Part shown: positions 19,301 through 26,909 of the stretch, piece by piece
Numbering within the stretch: position 1 is the first letter of the stretch
Layout of the letters: each line of letters begins with the position of its first letter
NCBI GenBank assembly: GCA_964460115.1
Contig: CAYWPR010000025.1
Span: 9,405 to 73,404, forward strand
Length of the DNA: 64,000 nucleotides
Direction: 5' to 3'
Source of the DNA: JAEUJZ01 sp964460115
Lineage (GTDB): Bacteria; Myxococcota_A; Polyangia; Palsa-1104; JAEUJZ01
Position numbers and translations under genes: made by a program
The notes under the pieces: model-generated
Database searches by the model: none
The model's input: the letters and a program-made list of their open reading frames with translations, nothing else
Told to the model about the DNA's origin: nothing

Positions 19301-19518
19301 ACCGCCACGGCGCCGCGCTGTTTGGCCATGGCGACGAAGCTGTGGCCGTCCATGGTTTTGCCCGGCAGGGCGATGAACAAATCGCCGGGTTCGACGGTGC
19401 GCGAGTCGTCGCGGATTTCGCGAATGACGACGTCCAGGGCCGCGCTGCCAAAAAGGCCGGCGGGCTCTCCTTTTACTTCCTCAATGGCAACACCGCGTAG
19501 CAGTTCAGATAGCTTCAT
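16330..19518 (-). CDS. murEF: Fused MurE-MurF ligase
   Basis: One uninterrupted reading frame of 1062 codons covers two consecutive Mur ligases. Residues 1-525 are MurE: DSRTVEPGDLFIAL, ATP loop GTNGKTTTT (119-127), carbamylated-Lys region, and DNPR at 427-430, the motif associated with meso-diaminopimelate as substrate. A Ser/Pro linker of about 25 residues (526-550) follows. Residues 551-1062 are MurF: IDSRAVVPGALFVAVRG, ATP loop GSSGKTSTKD (671-680), NLNNHFGVPLTLLRL and NPASMMAALRTLG, adding D-Ala-D-Ala. The frame opens 32 codons upstream of ATG 19518, but this ATG gives the normal MurE N-terminus and sits 10 bases after ftsI. Such fusions are known in a few bacteria such as Bordetella; they could channel the intermediate. 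Confidence 0.95.
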   Translation of the reverse strand: MKLSELLRGVAIEEVKGEPAGLFGSAALDVVIREIRDDSRTVEPGDLFIALPGKTMDGHSFVAMAKQRGAVAVLVERLLPISEAPLQIRVASTARALAEVAANYYGRPADALTLIAVTGTNGKTTTTHLVEAMLEEAGIPTGLLGTIAYRFRDKSWPAPLTTPTALLFHKTLAEMRKLGASAVALEASSHALALDRLHGVRFRVAALTNLTQDHLDFHGDMEQYFLAKMRLFHEPLLPAARHGRAVVPLDDSYGRRLAAMLPAAQRLTVSLSGEADITVHSEQMTIDGISALLRTPIGEVALASRLSGRFNLSNLVLAAGIGVALGLAPDVIGRGLSRITGVPGRLERVFGLRGPAAPAVFVDYAHTPDALARSIAALRALQGSAPSAKKGRLFVVFGCGGDRDNGKRAAMGKVASHDADLVIVTSDNPRTEDPQRIVDMILEGVSSELENGRTASPKLERAALATAATGYFVELDRRQAIYAAIAAARPEDVVLIAGKGHEDYQIVGRSRLPFEDKEEAHKALLQRVDGPPRSSSPISISSANLTPVAAIAATIELPLDRVLTSTGGKLVRGGAHKFTAVTIDSRAVVPGALFVAVRGQNHDGHKFCAQAIAAGAAGLLVDRGRAPRLLDSTAVAVIEVGDTHVALGQLARAHREAPEIAGKLRVVAITGSSGKTSTKDLLAAILTANATDPAEVLKTEGNLNNHFGVPLTLLRLRPGQRFAVIELGMSARGEIAYLTSLSRPDIGIITNVGPAHLQTLQNLDNVAAAKGELFVGLPDGAAAVYLDGLEHFRIKAQAVLAGAAKKSGRLRALPVFCEGTSKADFGRAEPETSAAGAYLSYRLLSLHEDGLEMALRGAAANQAAGVADGEVSAKVPLLGAHQAANAALAAAAALALDVPLCTIAQGLGLVSPGKHRGQLLLLGGRRILDDCYNANPASMMAALRTLGTLRGTAGAVAVLGDMLELGPDENALHAQVGVASADCALSLLIAVGARAAHIAAAAAERGVATLHVDSAEAAAQAVAKATAAGDWVLIKGSRGMALETVLDHLRVKFEAASPTEAR

Positions 19519-19528
19519 GTTTTTCGTC

Positions 19529-21568
19529 TTAAGATGGCGGCGACAGACGCAACTGGCACAGCGGTCCACGGCGCGGACTATCGGCCGGAGGTTCCTGCGC
19601 AACGACAAGTCCACTGCCGATGACTTCTAGCCGCAACTGCGCCTGCTCTGCCCGCTGTAGGGCCTGATAAAGCCCGAGGCCAACAAAGTTCGGAATGGTC
19701 TGCGGCGAGATACTCGCTGTTTTTGCCGATTCGAAGCTTGCCGGCGGGCGCGGCCCGGCCGATGCTGCCGGTGCCGGACTGTCGACGCTCGGCCGCGGCG
19801 GCACACCCAGATAGGGCAGCGCTGCGGACATGACTTTTACAAAAATCGGCCCGGCCACCGCGGCGCCATAGTGTCCCGTTTGCGGCTCGTCGACCAGGAT
19901 GAACAAAAGCAAGCGCGGATCATCAAAAGGGGCGTATCCCATAAACGACGAGGCCCAAAGCTCCGGCGAATAATGACGCGTCGCCGGATCGACCTTCTGC
20001 GCCGTACCGGTTTTGCCGGCGACCGGATAGCCGGGGATGTCGAGCGTTTCACCCGTTCCTTTTTTCTGCATGACGCCGCGCAGCATTTTTTGTAACTGCT
20101 CGGCGGTGCGCCGGCTCATCACGCGGTGCCCATCGGCTTTTCCGTCAAGCTGCACCTGCCCGGTCGACGAAACGATGCGAGAAACGATGCGCGGCCGATA
20201 TAGCACGCCGCCATTGGCGATGGCCGAAAGCCCGGTGGCAAGCTGCAAAGGGGTAGCGGTCATGCCTTGGCCAAAGGCGATATTGGCAAAAGCCACGTCG
20301 CCCCAGTCAACAGCCGCGGGCACCTGGCCGGCGCGCTCTCCGGGCAAGTCGACGCCGGTCGGTGCAAAAAATCCCATCTGGCGCAAAAAGCGGTCGAGCT
20401 TTTCTTTGCCCAGCCGCCGCGCGATTTTGGCCGTACAAATATTAGAAGAGCGCGCCAGCACTTGAGCGGTGCTGAGCACGCCTTCGGGTTCCGCATCATG
20501 CAAAGTGACATTGCCGATGCGCCATTTGCCGCCTTCGCAGTTCCACATCTCGTCGGGTTGCACGGAGCGCGCTTCGATGGCCGCGGCCAGAGTAAAAGGC
20601 TTTACCGTCGAACCTGGCTCGAAGGGATCGGTGACGGCGCGGTTTCTGGCCCCGCGCTCGCGAGCGCCGCTTGGATCATTGGGGTTGACCGACGGCACCG
20701 CCGCCATGGCCAAAATTTCCCCGTTGCGCGGATCCAGGGCCACGCCAATGCCGGCGCGGGCGTGCACGGAACTTACCCCCTCTTCCAGGGCCTGCTCTAG
20801 ATGAAACTGAATAAACTTATCAAGCGTCAAATAGACGTCGCTGCCTCGGTCCCGCGACACTTCTCCGACACCGGCGACAAGCGCATTGCGCCCGCGCGCA
20901 TCCTTGAGGCCGACGATCGAGGCTCGGCTACCCCGCAAAAAGCGATCATAGGTGAGCTCTACGCCCTCTAGACCGGCGGCATCTACGCCGGCCCAGCCCA
21001 AAACCACGCCAGCGAGTCCGCGATTTGGATAGTAGCGTTTGGGCTCTTGCGCCATGCCCACGCCGTGCAGCCCCAGATCGCGGACGCGGCGTGATTCTTC
21101 CGGCAAGACGCGACGCTTTAGCCACATAAAATGGCGCTCGGCGGCAAGTTTGCGCGCCACTTCGCGACGGTCAAGGGTTAAGGCCTGGCTAAGTTCTAGG
21201 CTGATGCGGCGCAGCGCTTCTTCGCGATGTTCGGCGGGCAGGGCGGCGCGCAGTTGATACGGATGCACATATACCGAATCAACGTCAGCAGAAGCCGAAA
21301 GCTCGGTGCCGATGCGGTCAAAAATACGGCCGCGATGCGGCGGTAGTTCAACCTCTTTTATGTATTGCTCTTCACCAAGTGCTCGATATATGTCGCGCTG
21401 GCGCACTTGCATGATAAATGCGCGCGCCGAAAGGCCAAGCAGACCCAGCATGAGCAGCGCACCGACTAGGCCCAAGCGCACATGCGACCAGCGCGAGCGC
21501 GGCTCTGCACTCGATTCCGACGGCGGCGGTGGCGATGTAGCAGGATTTGAAACGACCGCCAAAGTCAT
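19529..21568 (-). CDS. ftsI: Class B penicillin-binding protein (septal transpeptidase, FtsI/PBP3) with PASTA-like tail
   Basis: Cross-links septal peptidoglycan in the periplasm, working with FtsW. The 679-residue protein has a short cytoplasmic tail, one membrane segment (about 34-54), the dimerisation domain beginning near RGRIFDRIGTEL (80-89), and a transpeptidase domain with active-site SxxK at S320-K323, SxN at 374-376 and KTG at 519-521. Residues about 624-676 (TIPNFVGLGLYQALQRAEQAQLRL region) resemble a PASTA repeat, seen in some FtsI relatives and in beta-lactam-sensing kinases. It overlaps the ftsL end by 4 bases and murEF follows after 10. Confidence 0.94.
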   Translation of the reverse strand: MTLAVVSNPATSPPPPSESSAEPRSRWSHVRLGLVGALLMLGLLGLSARAFIMQVRQRDIYRALGEEQYIKEVELPPHRGRIFDRIGTELSASADVDSVYVHPYQLRAALPAEHREEALRRISLELSQALTLDRREVARKLAAERHFMWLKRRVLPEESRRVRDLGLHGVGMAQEPKRYYPNRGLAGVVLGWAGVDAAGLEGVELTYDRFLRGSRASIVGLKDARGRNALVAGVGEVSRDRGSDVYLTLDKFIQFHLEQALEEGVSSVHARAGIGVALDPRNGEILAMAAVPSVNPNDPSGARERGARNRAVTDPFEPGSTVKPFTLAAAIEARSVQPDEMWNCEGGKWRIGNVTLHDAEPEGVLSTAQVLARSSNICTAKIARRLGKEKLDRFLRQMGFFAPTGVDLPGERAGQVPAAVDWGDVAFANIAFGQGMTATPLQLATGLSAIANGGVLYRPRIVSRIVSSTGQVQLDGKADGHRVMSRRTAEQLQKMLRGVMQKKGTGETLDIPGYPVAGKTGTAQKVDPATRHYSPELWASSFMGYAPFDDPRLLLFILVDEPQTGHYGAAVAGPIFVKVMSAALPYLGVPPRPSVDSPAPAASAGPRPPASFESAKTASISPQTIPNFVGLGLYQALQRAEQAQLRLEVIGSGLVVAQEPPADSPRRGPLCQLRLSPPS

Positions 21569-21981
21569 CGCCCTGCCCTCTCCGCAGATGCAGCCGCGGT
21601 CGTCGATGCCGAAGTGGCCGTTTTTGCACCGGCAATTAAGCGAATCATCGTCGGATCCGGCAAAATCATATGCTGTTTTTGCCGAGCGACGCGCTCAATC
21701 GCAGCGGGATCCTTGCGGCTGGCCAGTTCTAGCCGCAGACGTTGTTCGTGCTCGCGCAGGGCCTGATGCAGATGTGTCTGTTCAGACAGTGCGTAGCCGA
21801 TGCGCACGATCTCAAGGCGGGTCCATACATGTAAAAGGGCGACAATGACCAGCGAGGTCAGGGTCAAAGACAAGGCAATGGCAAAACTTGTCGAATGAAG
21901 CCCATGCCAAAGGTCGGCGATTTTTGCCCACAGCGAACGGCGCCGCTGCTCTAGCGAACGCTTGGCGGAAGCTTTTAGCAT
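21565..21981 (-). CDS. ftsL: Cell division protein FtsL
   Basis: A 138-residue bitopic membrane protein: basic cytoplasmic N-terminus (KRSLEQRRRS), one hydrophobic segment at about 33-52 (FAIALSLTLTSLVIVALLHVW), then a coiled-coil-like periplasmic segment (HLHQALREHEQRLRLELASRKDPAAIERVAR) and a short Ala/Thr-rich tail. Sequence identity among FtsL proteins is low; the call rests on this architecture and on its fixed place between rsmH and ftsI. It overlaps rsmH by 7 bases and ftsI by 4. FtsL partners with FtsB and FtsQ, neither of which is encoded here. Confidence 0.88.
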   Translation of the reverse strand: MLKASAKRSLEQRRRSLWAKIADLWHGLHSTSFAIALSLTLTSLVIVALLHVWTRLEIVRIGYALSEQTHLHQALREHEQRLRLELASRKDPAAIERVARQKQHMILPDPTMIRLIAGAKTATSASTTAAASAERAGR

Positions 21982-22919
21982 CGTGCCTCTTTATCGTCGC
22001 CGACGAGCTTCACGGCAGCGGCGTTTACAGAGGCGCTGCGCAGCCGCGCCGAGCGCGCCCGCGGATTGTCAGCGATTTCCGCCTCGGAGGCGCTTTGCGG
22101 ACGGCGGTGCAGCGGCAACCATTGTTCGCCATGCAAAAAATGATGTTTGACCAGTCGATCCTCCAGCGAATGAAAAGAAATGATCGCCAGGCGACCGTCA
22201 GGTCCCAAAAGCCGCGGTGTGGTCAGTAGCAGATTGTGTATCTGGCGCAGCTCATCATTGACGGCGATACGCAGTGCCTGAAAGGTGCGAGTCGCTGCAT
22301 GCTTGTGGGGATCGCGAAACGGCACAGCCTGCTCAATCGTTCGCGACAGGGCCAGCGTATCGACCAGCTCTTGCGCCGCCGCGGCTTTTTTGAGGGCTGC
22401 GGCAATGCGGCGAGAATGGCGCTCTTCGCCGTACTCATACACGATATCGGCCAAGCGATCGGCATCGAGGCGATCGATCAATTGCAAAGCGGTCTCGCCT
22501 TGCGAAGCATCCATTCGCATATCGATAGGGCCGCGCTGCTGAAACGAAAACCCGCGCGCCGGCTGATCGATTTGCATGGACGACACGCCTAGATCGGCAA
22601 GGAGGCCGTCGATGGGCTTTGCATCGAGACCCTTTTGCGCCAGCAAATCCGCGATTTGACCAAAACAGCCGTGCACCGGGATAAAGCGATCGCCAAACGG
22701 CGCAAGTCGCTTCGCCGCCTGCAAAAGCGCCGTCTCATCGCGATCGATGCCAATCAAAAGACCGTCAGGTGCGCTGCGCAAAAGAATCTGTTCGGCGTGT
22801 CCGCCGGCGCCCAAGGTGGCGTCGCAATACACGCCGCCCGGCCGCGGCGCCAGCGCCGCCAGCGCCTCTGCCACCATGACCGAGCGATGGGCCCAAGCAC
22901 AGGGTGATTCCGTCTCCAT
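21975..22919 (-). CDS. rsmH: 16S rRNA m4C1402 methyltransferase (RsmH/MraW)
   Basis: Methylates N4 of C1402 in the ribosomal P site. The 314-residue protein begins with HRSVMVAEAL and the YCDATLGAGGHAEQIL SAM-binding loop, then IGIDRDETAL, DGLLADLGVSSMQIDQPARGFSF and RTFQALRIAVNDEL, with a C-terminal SFHSLEDRLVKHHF, all typical of RsmH. It is the first gene of the dcw run on this strand; mraZ, often found just upstream, is absent. Its promoter should lie in 22920-23200, which contains a perfect inverted repeat. Confidence 0.96.
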   Translation of the reverse strand: METESPCAWAHRSVMVAEALAALAPRPGGVYCDATLGAGGHAEQILLRSAPDGLLIGIDRDETALLQAAKRLAPFGDRFIPVHGCFGQIADLLAQKGLDAKPIDGLLADLGVSSMQIDQPARGFSFQQRGPIDMRMDASQGETALQLIDRLDADRLADIVYEYGEERHSRRIAAALKKAAAAQELVDTLALSRTIEQAVPFRDPHKHAATRTFQALRIAVNDELRQIHNLLLTTPRLLGPDGRLAIISFHSLEDRLVKHHFLHGEQWLPLHRRPQSASEAEIADNPRARSARLRSASVNAAAVKLVGDDKEARC

Positions 22920-23036
22920 GGTGCGTTCTGGATCTAGTCATTGCCGACGGAAGGTGTCAAATTTTTACAAGCCATCGGCGGCGGTAGCGCGCTGTGCCAA
23001 GAAAAGTACACAGCTTTGTGACCCGCCGTTCACAGT

Positions 23037-23058
23037 GCGTGCGCAGGTCTGCGCACGC
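23037..23058. promoter_or_regulatory. Perfect inverted repeat between rsmH and the Cys-rich protein gene
   Basis: Half-sites GCGTGCGCAG (23037-23046) and CTGCGCACGC (23049-23058) are exact complements separated by two bases. The element lies 118 bases before rsmH and 144 bases before the divergent lipoprotein-like gene, the only long gap (22920-23201) next to the dcw cluster. No T-run follows, so an intrinsic terminator is unlikely; an operator for a dimeric repressor or activator is more plausible. No regulator is assigned. Confidence 0.5.
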
Positions 23059-23201
23059 TTTCGCGCGCTGACATATTTTGTGTCGAGGAAAGAACTTCTC
23101 GCCGGAAAATGCCAGTTCGCGCATCTGGCACGCTGGCTGCTTTTGTGCAATTCGTGCTAAATGTGTCTATAGAAACCTCGATAAATCATGGAGGACTGCC
23201 G

Positions 23202-24164
23202 ATGCGCCAAGTGCGTACGATCCAGGGTTTGATCGCGCTCGCGATGCCGCTGTTCGGCGCTGTCGTGCTGCTGACGCAGGCCAGCTGCGCCAACGACGAA
23301 AACAAGGCTCAGTTTTATACCTTCTGCGATAGCAGCGGATGCTACAGATGCGATGCTTCGGGGTGCGGAATTCAGCCAGGCCGACCGCCGGGAATGGCCT
23401 GCGCGCAGTCAAATGAGTGCGCGCCCGGCTGTTATTGCAGTGACAATAAAATATGCGCCGAAGCCGGTTTTTGCGATCGCCAGGGCGATTGTGCTTCGGG
23501 CTATGTTTGCAATACGCAGCGCCACTCGTGCGAGCCGGGAACCGGCATTCCTCCGACGCCTAAAAGCTGCAAAGTGCAAACCGACTGCGGGTTTGGCAAT
23601 GAATGCATCAATGCCGTCTGCCAGCCGGTGCCGCTGCCGATCAATCCCTGCGTCTTTAACCGCGAATGCGGAACCGGCGGACAGTGCGTGGACGGTTTGT
23701 GCCAGAAAGCCTGCACCGACGACACCAGTTGCGGCACGGGGCGCGCCTGCATTGAATCTCACTGCGTGAGCAAACCCCCCGAGATGCAAAGCTGCGTCAG
23801 CAATAGCCAGTGCAGCGCCGGCCAGTTCTGCATCGACAGCTTCTGCCATGGCGGTTGCAGCAAAGACAGCGATTGCCAGGCGGCTAACGCCCACGATATC
23901 TGTGTCGCCAATGTCTGCCGTCCTGACGAGCGACGCGTCGCAGAATGCAAGTTTAATACCGACTGCGCCGCCGGTCTTGAGTGCGTAAATGCTCAATGCC
24001 GCAACTTCTGCTACGCCGACAGCGATTGCGCGCTGTGTGCTGACGATAAGGTCTGTTCAAGCGGCTATTGCGGAACTTCGGCCGAGGCAAATCCGCAATG
24101 CCACTTGGCCGTCGATTGCACCGCCAGCCAATCCCACTGCAAAAACGGCGGCTGCGCCAAGTAG
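23202..24164 (+). CDS. Cysteine-rich secreted protein with EGF/Dickkopf-like repeats
   Basis: A 320-residue exported protein. After an N-terminal signal (IQGLIALAMPLFGAVVLLTQASC) the Cys at about residue 27 could be lipidated, though QASC is a poor lipobox. The mature part consists of repeated units of the form C-x5-C-x5-G-x-C-x2-G-x-C, at least seven of them, resembling the Cys-rich repeats that fill myxobacterial surface proteins. Start: ATG 23202 has GGAGG (23190-23194) eight bases upstream; the frame is open for 31 further codons but these lack a ribosome site. Probably a cell-surface binding or structural protein; no catalytic motif seen. Confidence 0.8.
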   Translation: MRQVRTIQGLIALAMPLFGAVVLLTQASCANDENKAQFYTFCDSSGCYRCDASGCGIQPGRPPGMACAQSNECAPGCYCSDNKICAEAGFCDRQGDCASGYVCNTQRHSCEPGTGIPPTPKSCKVQTDCGFGNECINAVCQPVPLPINPCVFNRECGTGGQCVDGLCQKACTDDTSCGTGRACIESHCVSKPPEMQSCVSNSQCSAGQFCIDSFCHGGCSKDSDCQAANAHDICVANVCRPDERRVAECKFNTDCAAGLECVNAQCRNFCYADSDCALCADDKVCSSGYCGTSAEANPQCHLAVDCTASQSHCKNGGCAK

Positions 24165-24199
24165 GCTTCTCTTCGAATTCTTTCGGCGCTTTCCGCGGG

Positions 24200-25069
24200 C
24201 TATGCAGACACTGCGTGCTCGCGGATCAGTCCTTCCTGACAAGTGGAAGCAACCAATTCTCCAGCGCGGGAAAAAATGCTGCCTCGCACTAGGCCTCGGG
24301 CGCCGGCGGCAGATGGACTGTGCATGACATGCAGCAGCCATTCATCGGCGCGAAACGGCCGATGAAACCACATCGCATGATCGAGGCTGGCCATCTGAAT
24401 GCGCGGATCCGGCCAGGTAATGCCGTGCGGGCGCATGGCCGTGGCGACGAAGCTAAAATCCGAGCAATACGCCAGCAGATAACGGTGTAAAGCCGGATCA
24501 TCGGCCAGCGGCCCGGCGGCGCGCACCCATATGGCATGATGCGGACCGCGCTTTTCAGAAACAAAAGGATCGATGGGATCGACAGGGCGCAGCTCGATGG
24601 GACGCTCGGCCAAAACCCGCTTGCGCGCATTTGCTGGCAGCCGCGCAGCGTAGCGCTGCCACAATTCCTGTTCCGAGGGCAGTCCTTCTGGCCCGGGAAA
24701 GCTGGGCATGGCATCGGCATGCTGAAAGCCGCTTTCCTCGATTTGAAAAGAAGCCGCCAGGTTAAAAATTGGCTGGCCGGCTTGAACCGCGATCACTCGC
24801 CGCGTGGTGAAGCTTTTGCCATCGCGCAAACGATCCACCATGTAGACAATCGGCCGCTGCGCGTCCCCGGCTCGCAAAAAATAGCCATGCAGTGAATGCA
24901 CATGACGCTCGATCGGCACTGTCTGCGCGGCGGCACTCAGCGCTTGCCCAAGCACCTGACCGCCAAAGACCGCTCCCCATCCCAAGTCCTGGCTTTGACC
25001 GCGAAAAAGGTTCTCCTCAATTCGTTCCAGGGCCAAAAGCTCTACAAGTTCGTTTAAGACGCGCGACAT
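24200..25069 (-). CDS. tesB: Acyl-CoA thioesterase II (TesB type)
   Basis: A 289-residue double-hotdog thioesterase that hydrolyses medium- and long-chain acyl-CoA in the cytosol. Visible features: RGQSQDLGWGAVFGGQVLGQALSAA near the N-terminus (first hotdog helix), VHSLHGYFLRAGD, the central linker, and the second hotdog with SLDHAMWFHRPFRADEWLL, containing the catalytic Asp, followed by GRIF-like GSIFSRAGELVAS. Length matches E. coli TesB. It is convergent with the Cys-rich protein gene and has a long upstream gap shared with the divergent coiled-coil lipoprotein. Confidence 0.92.
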   Translation of the reverse strand: MSRVLNELVELLALERIEENLFRGQSQDLGWGAVFGGQVLGQALSAAAQTVPIERHVHSLHGYFLRAGDAQRPIVYMVDRLRDGKSFTTRRVIAVQAGQPIFNLAASFQIEESGFQHADAMPSFPGPEGLPSEQELWQRYAARLPANARKRVLAERPIELRPVDPIDPFVSEKRGPHHAIWVRAAGPLADDPALHRYLLAYCSDFSFVATAMRPHGITWPDPRIQMASLDHAMWFHRPFRADEWLLHVMHSPSAAGARGLVRGSIFSRAGELVASTCQEGLIREHAVSA

Positions 25070-25231
25070 AAGGGCTCCAAAAATCGCCCCATCATAGCCA
25101 GACTTTCAGCACGCGCAAAAATCTCACAGGTCGGCATCTTGCGTTGCGCTCCGCGCTTACAAATCAGCAGAGTATCCTTATTTTCGGCAGAAAATCCCAA
25201 TTTTAAATACATAGGAGCAATTCTGATACAC

Positions 25232-25305
25232 TTGTTAGAAGTAACATAATTCTCATATAGTCCATATAAGCAGCGTCAAGTGCCAGATTCAGCATAGAAA
25301 TCTGG
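25232..25305 (+). promoter_or_regulatory. Candidate promoter and leader hairpin for the Ala-rich lipoprotein
   Basis: The 273-base gap 25070-25342 is clearly AT-richer than the surroundings. It holds TTGTTA (25232-25237) and TATAGT (25256-25261) separated by 18 bases, a fair sigma-70-like match, and just downstream a small hairpin CCAGATT (25283-25289)/AATCTGG (25299-25305) in the predicted leader. AAGGAT lies just before the ATG at 25343. The promoter call is by eye only. Confidence 0.3.
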
Positions 25306-25342
25306 AAAATTTATATAAAAGCAGGAAAGGCGAAGGATATTA

Positions 25343-26860
25343 ATGAGAGTTGAGCGTTCGTCTTTGTACATATCGAAACGTATTTATCTTTTGTTACAAA
25401 TCTCCATCTTGCTTTTCGGCTGCGCCACACAGCGCTATGTTTTACCGAGCAGCGGTCTAGAAACTAGCACTTTGCGTGCGACCATCGCCGATGTGGCGCG
25501 TTCCATGGGGCATCGCTCGACCATTGCTGGGGACGAGGTAGTCGTACGCTATGGCACAAGCTTAGATATTAAATATCTGGTGCACGACAATGTCGAAATG
25601 GTCGTCTCTGCGGGTTTGATCGCGCGCATCATGGCGCTATCTGGTTCGCTGGATCAGAAGATTCAAGAAGCCAAAACTCGCGGCGATGAGATCTACGCCA
25701 AGGCAAAAACCGAGTATGACCTGCGCTTGCAGGCCCAAGCCGCGGCCCAGGCCAAGGCCCAGGCAGAAGCAGAAGCCGCCGCCAAGGCGCAGCGGGCTCG
25801 CGACTTTCCCGAACTAGTCGCGGCGGAGCAGGCACAGGCGCGGGCCGAGGCCGAAACCGCGACCGCGGAAAAAGCGCAAGCCGAAGCCAATAGCCTCAAA
25901 GTCGCAGCCCAAAGCGCGCAAACGCAGCATGAGCTTGTGACCAAAGAGCTGGGGCAGGCCGAACCCCGTGCCAAAGCGCTGGCCGAAGCCGCGACCAAGC
26001 TGCAAGCCGAAGCGACGCAAAAAGCTCAGGTAGAAACGGCCCTGCAAGCGCAGCGCGGCCGATCTAAGGCGCAGATGAAAGCTCGAGACGATGCCAAAAA
26101 TGCGCGGCTGCAAGCAGAGGAGCTAGCGCGGGCCAAACACGAGGAAGCTGACCGCGCCAAGGCCGAGGTAGACACCTTACGGGCCAAAGCAGATGCTGCG
26201 GCACTGGCGCTTACCGAGGCCAAGGGGCGGGCGCAGGGGGCCGAAACCGCGGCGCTGGCGCAAGCCGATAACGCCAAGCGCGCTAGCGAAGCCGCTGCCA
26301 ATGCTCGAGGGCGCGCCGAAATCGAAGCGCGTCACAAAGCCGAGCTGGCGCGGGTTCAAGCCGAGGCGGATCGTGCGCGAGCCGAGGCGGCGCAGGCCCA
26401 AGCCCAGGCCGAAGCGGCGCGCGCACAAGCGCAAGCGGCCCGCGTCCAAGCCGCCTCGTCGGTCGGCAGCGGAATGCAGACGGGCGTGAGCATGCCGAGC
26501 ATGCCGGGCATGCCATCCATGCCGGGCATGCCATCCATGCCGAACATGCCATCTATGCCGAACATGCCAACCGTGCCAACCACGTCAACCACGCCGAACA
26601 AAGCCACGCAGTCGGGAAATGCTCTGGAATGGGGCGCGGCGTGCCAAAGCGGCAGCGACTGCCCAAACCTCAGACTTTGCTATAACGGCTACTGCACAAG
26701 AAGCTGCGCCGCCAATAGTTGCCCCGCCGGATGGGGCTGCAGAACGATCAAAAGCGTGACCTCGCAAGGGATGGGAATGACGGGCCAAAAACTTCCGGGA
26801 ATGGCGCAGGGTGTGGTCGATTCTTTCAGCGGCGCCATGGGTTCAATTTGCATGCGTTAG
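25343..26860 (+). CDS. Ala-rich coiled-coil lipoprotein with MPxMP repeats and Cys-rich C-terminus
   Basis: A 505-residue predicted lipoprotein: signal segment YLLLQISILLFGC with the lipid-modified Cys near residue 28. Residues 30-115 are a small folded domain. Residues about 120-375 are a long, highly charged Ala/Gln/Glu/Lys/Arg helix of the TolA type (repeats of AQAEAEAAAKAQ character), long enough to reach across the periplasm. Then comes a Met-Pro repeat (SMPGMPSMPNMP style, about residues 385-415) and a C-terminal 75-residue domain with eight or more Cys (CQSGSDCPNLRLCYNGYCTRSC). The start is supported by AAGGAT eight bases upstream. Function unknown; a spacer or tether between envelope layers is an inference from shape. 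Confidence 0.8.
   Translation: MRVERSSLYISKRIYLLLQISILLFGCATQRYVLPSSGLETSTLRATIADVARSMGHRSTIAGDEVVVRYGTSLDIKYLVHDNVEMVVSAGLIARIMALSGSLDQKIQEAKTRGDEIYAKAKTEYDLRLQAQAAAQAKAQAEAEAAAKAQRARDFPELVAAEQAQARAEAETATAEKAQAEANSLKVAAQSAQTQHELVTKELGQAEPRAKALAEAATKLQAEATQKAQVETALQAQRGRSKAQMKARDDAKNARLQAEELARAKHEEADRAKAEVDTLRAKADAAALALTEAKGRAQGAETAALAQADNAKRASEAAANARGRAEIEARHKAELARVQAEADRARAEAAQAQAQAEAARAQAQAARVQAASSVGSGMQTGVSMPSMPGMPSMPGMPSMPNMPSMPNMPTVPTTSTTPNKATQSGNALEWGAACQSGSDCPNLRLCYNGYCTRSCAANSCPAGWGCRTIKSVTSQGMGMTGQKLPGMAQGVVDSFSGAMGSICMR
26505..26585 (+). repeat. In-frame tandem repeat coding Met-Pro-x units
   Basis: The coding region of the lipoprotein contains an 18-base tandem repeat based on CCGGGCATGCCATCCATG, degenerating downstream into CCGAACATGCCATCTATG and CCAACC units, which yields the MPGMPSMPNMPSMP stretch. 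The high similarity of adjacent units suggests recent slippage, so copy number may differ between strains. Confidence 0.7.
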
Positions 26861-26909
26861 AAAAAGTGCGAACTGCTTCGAAAATCGATTTTTTCAAGGC
26901 ATGCGCTTT

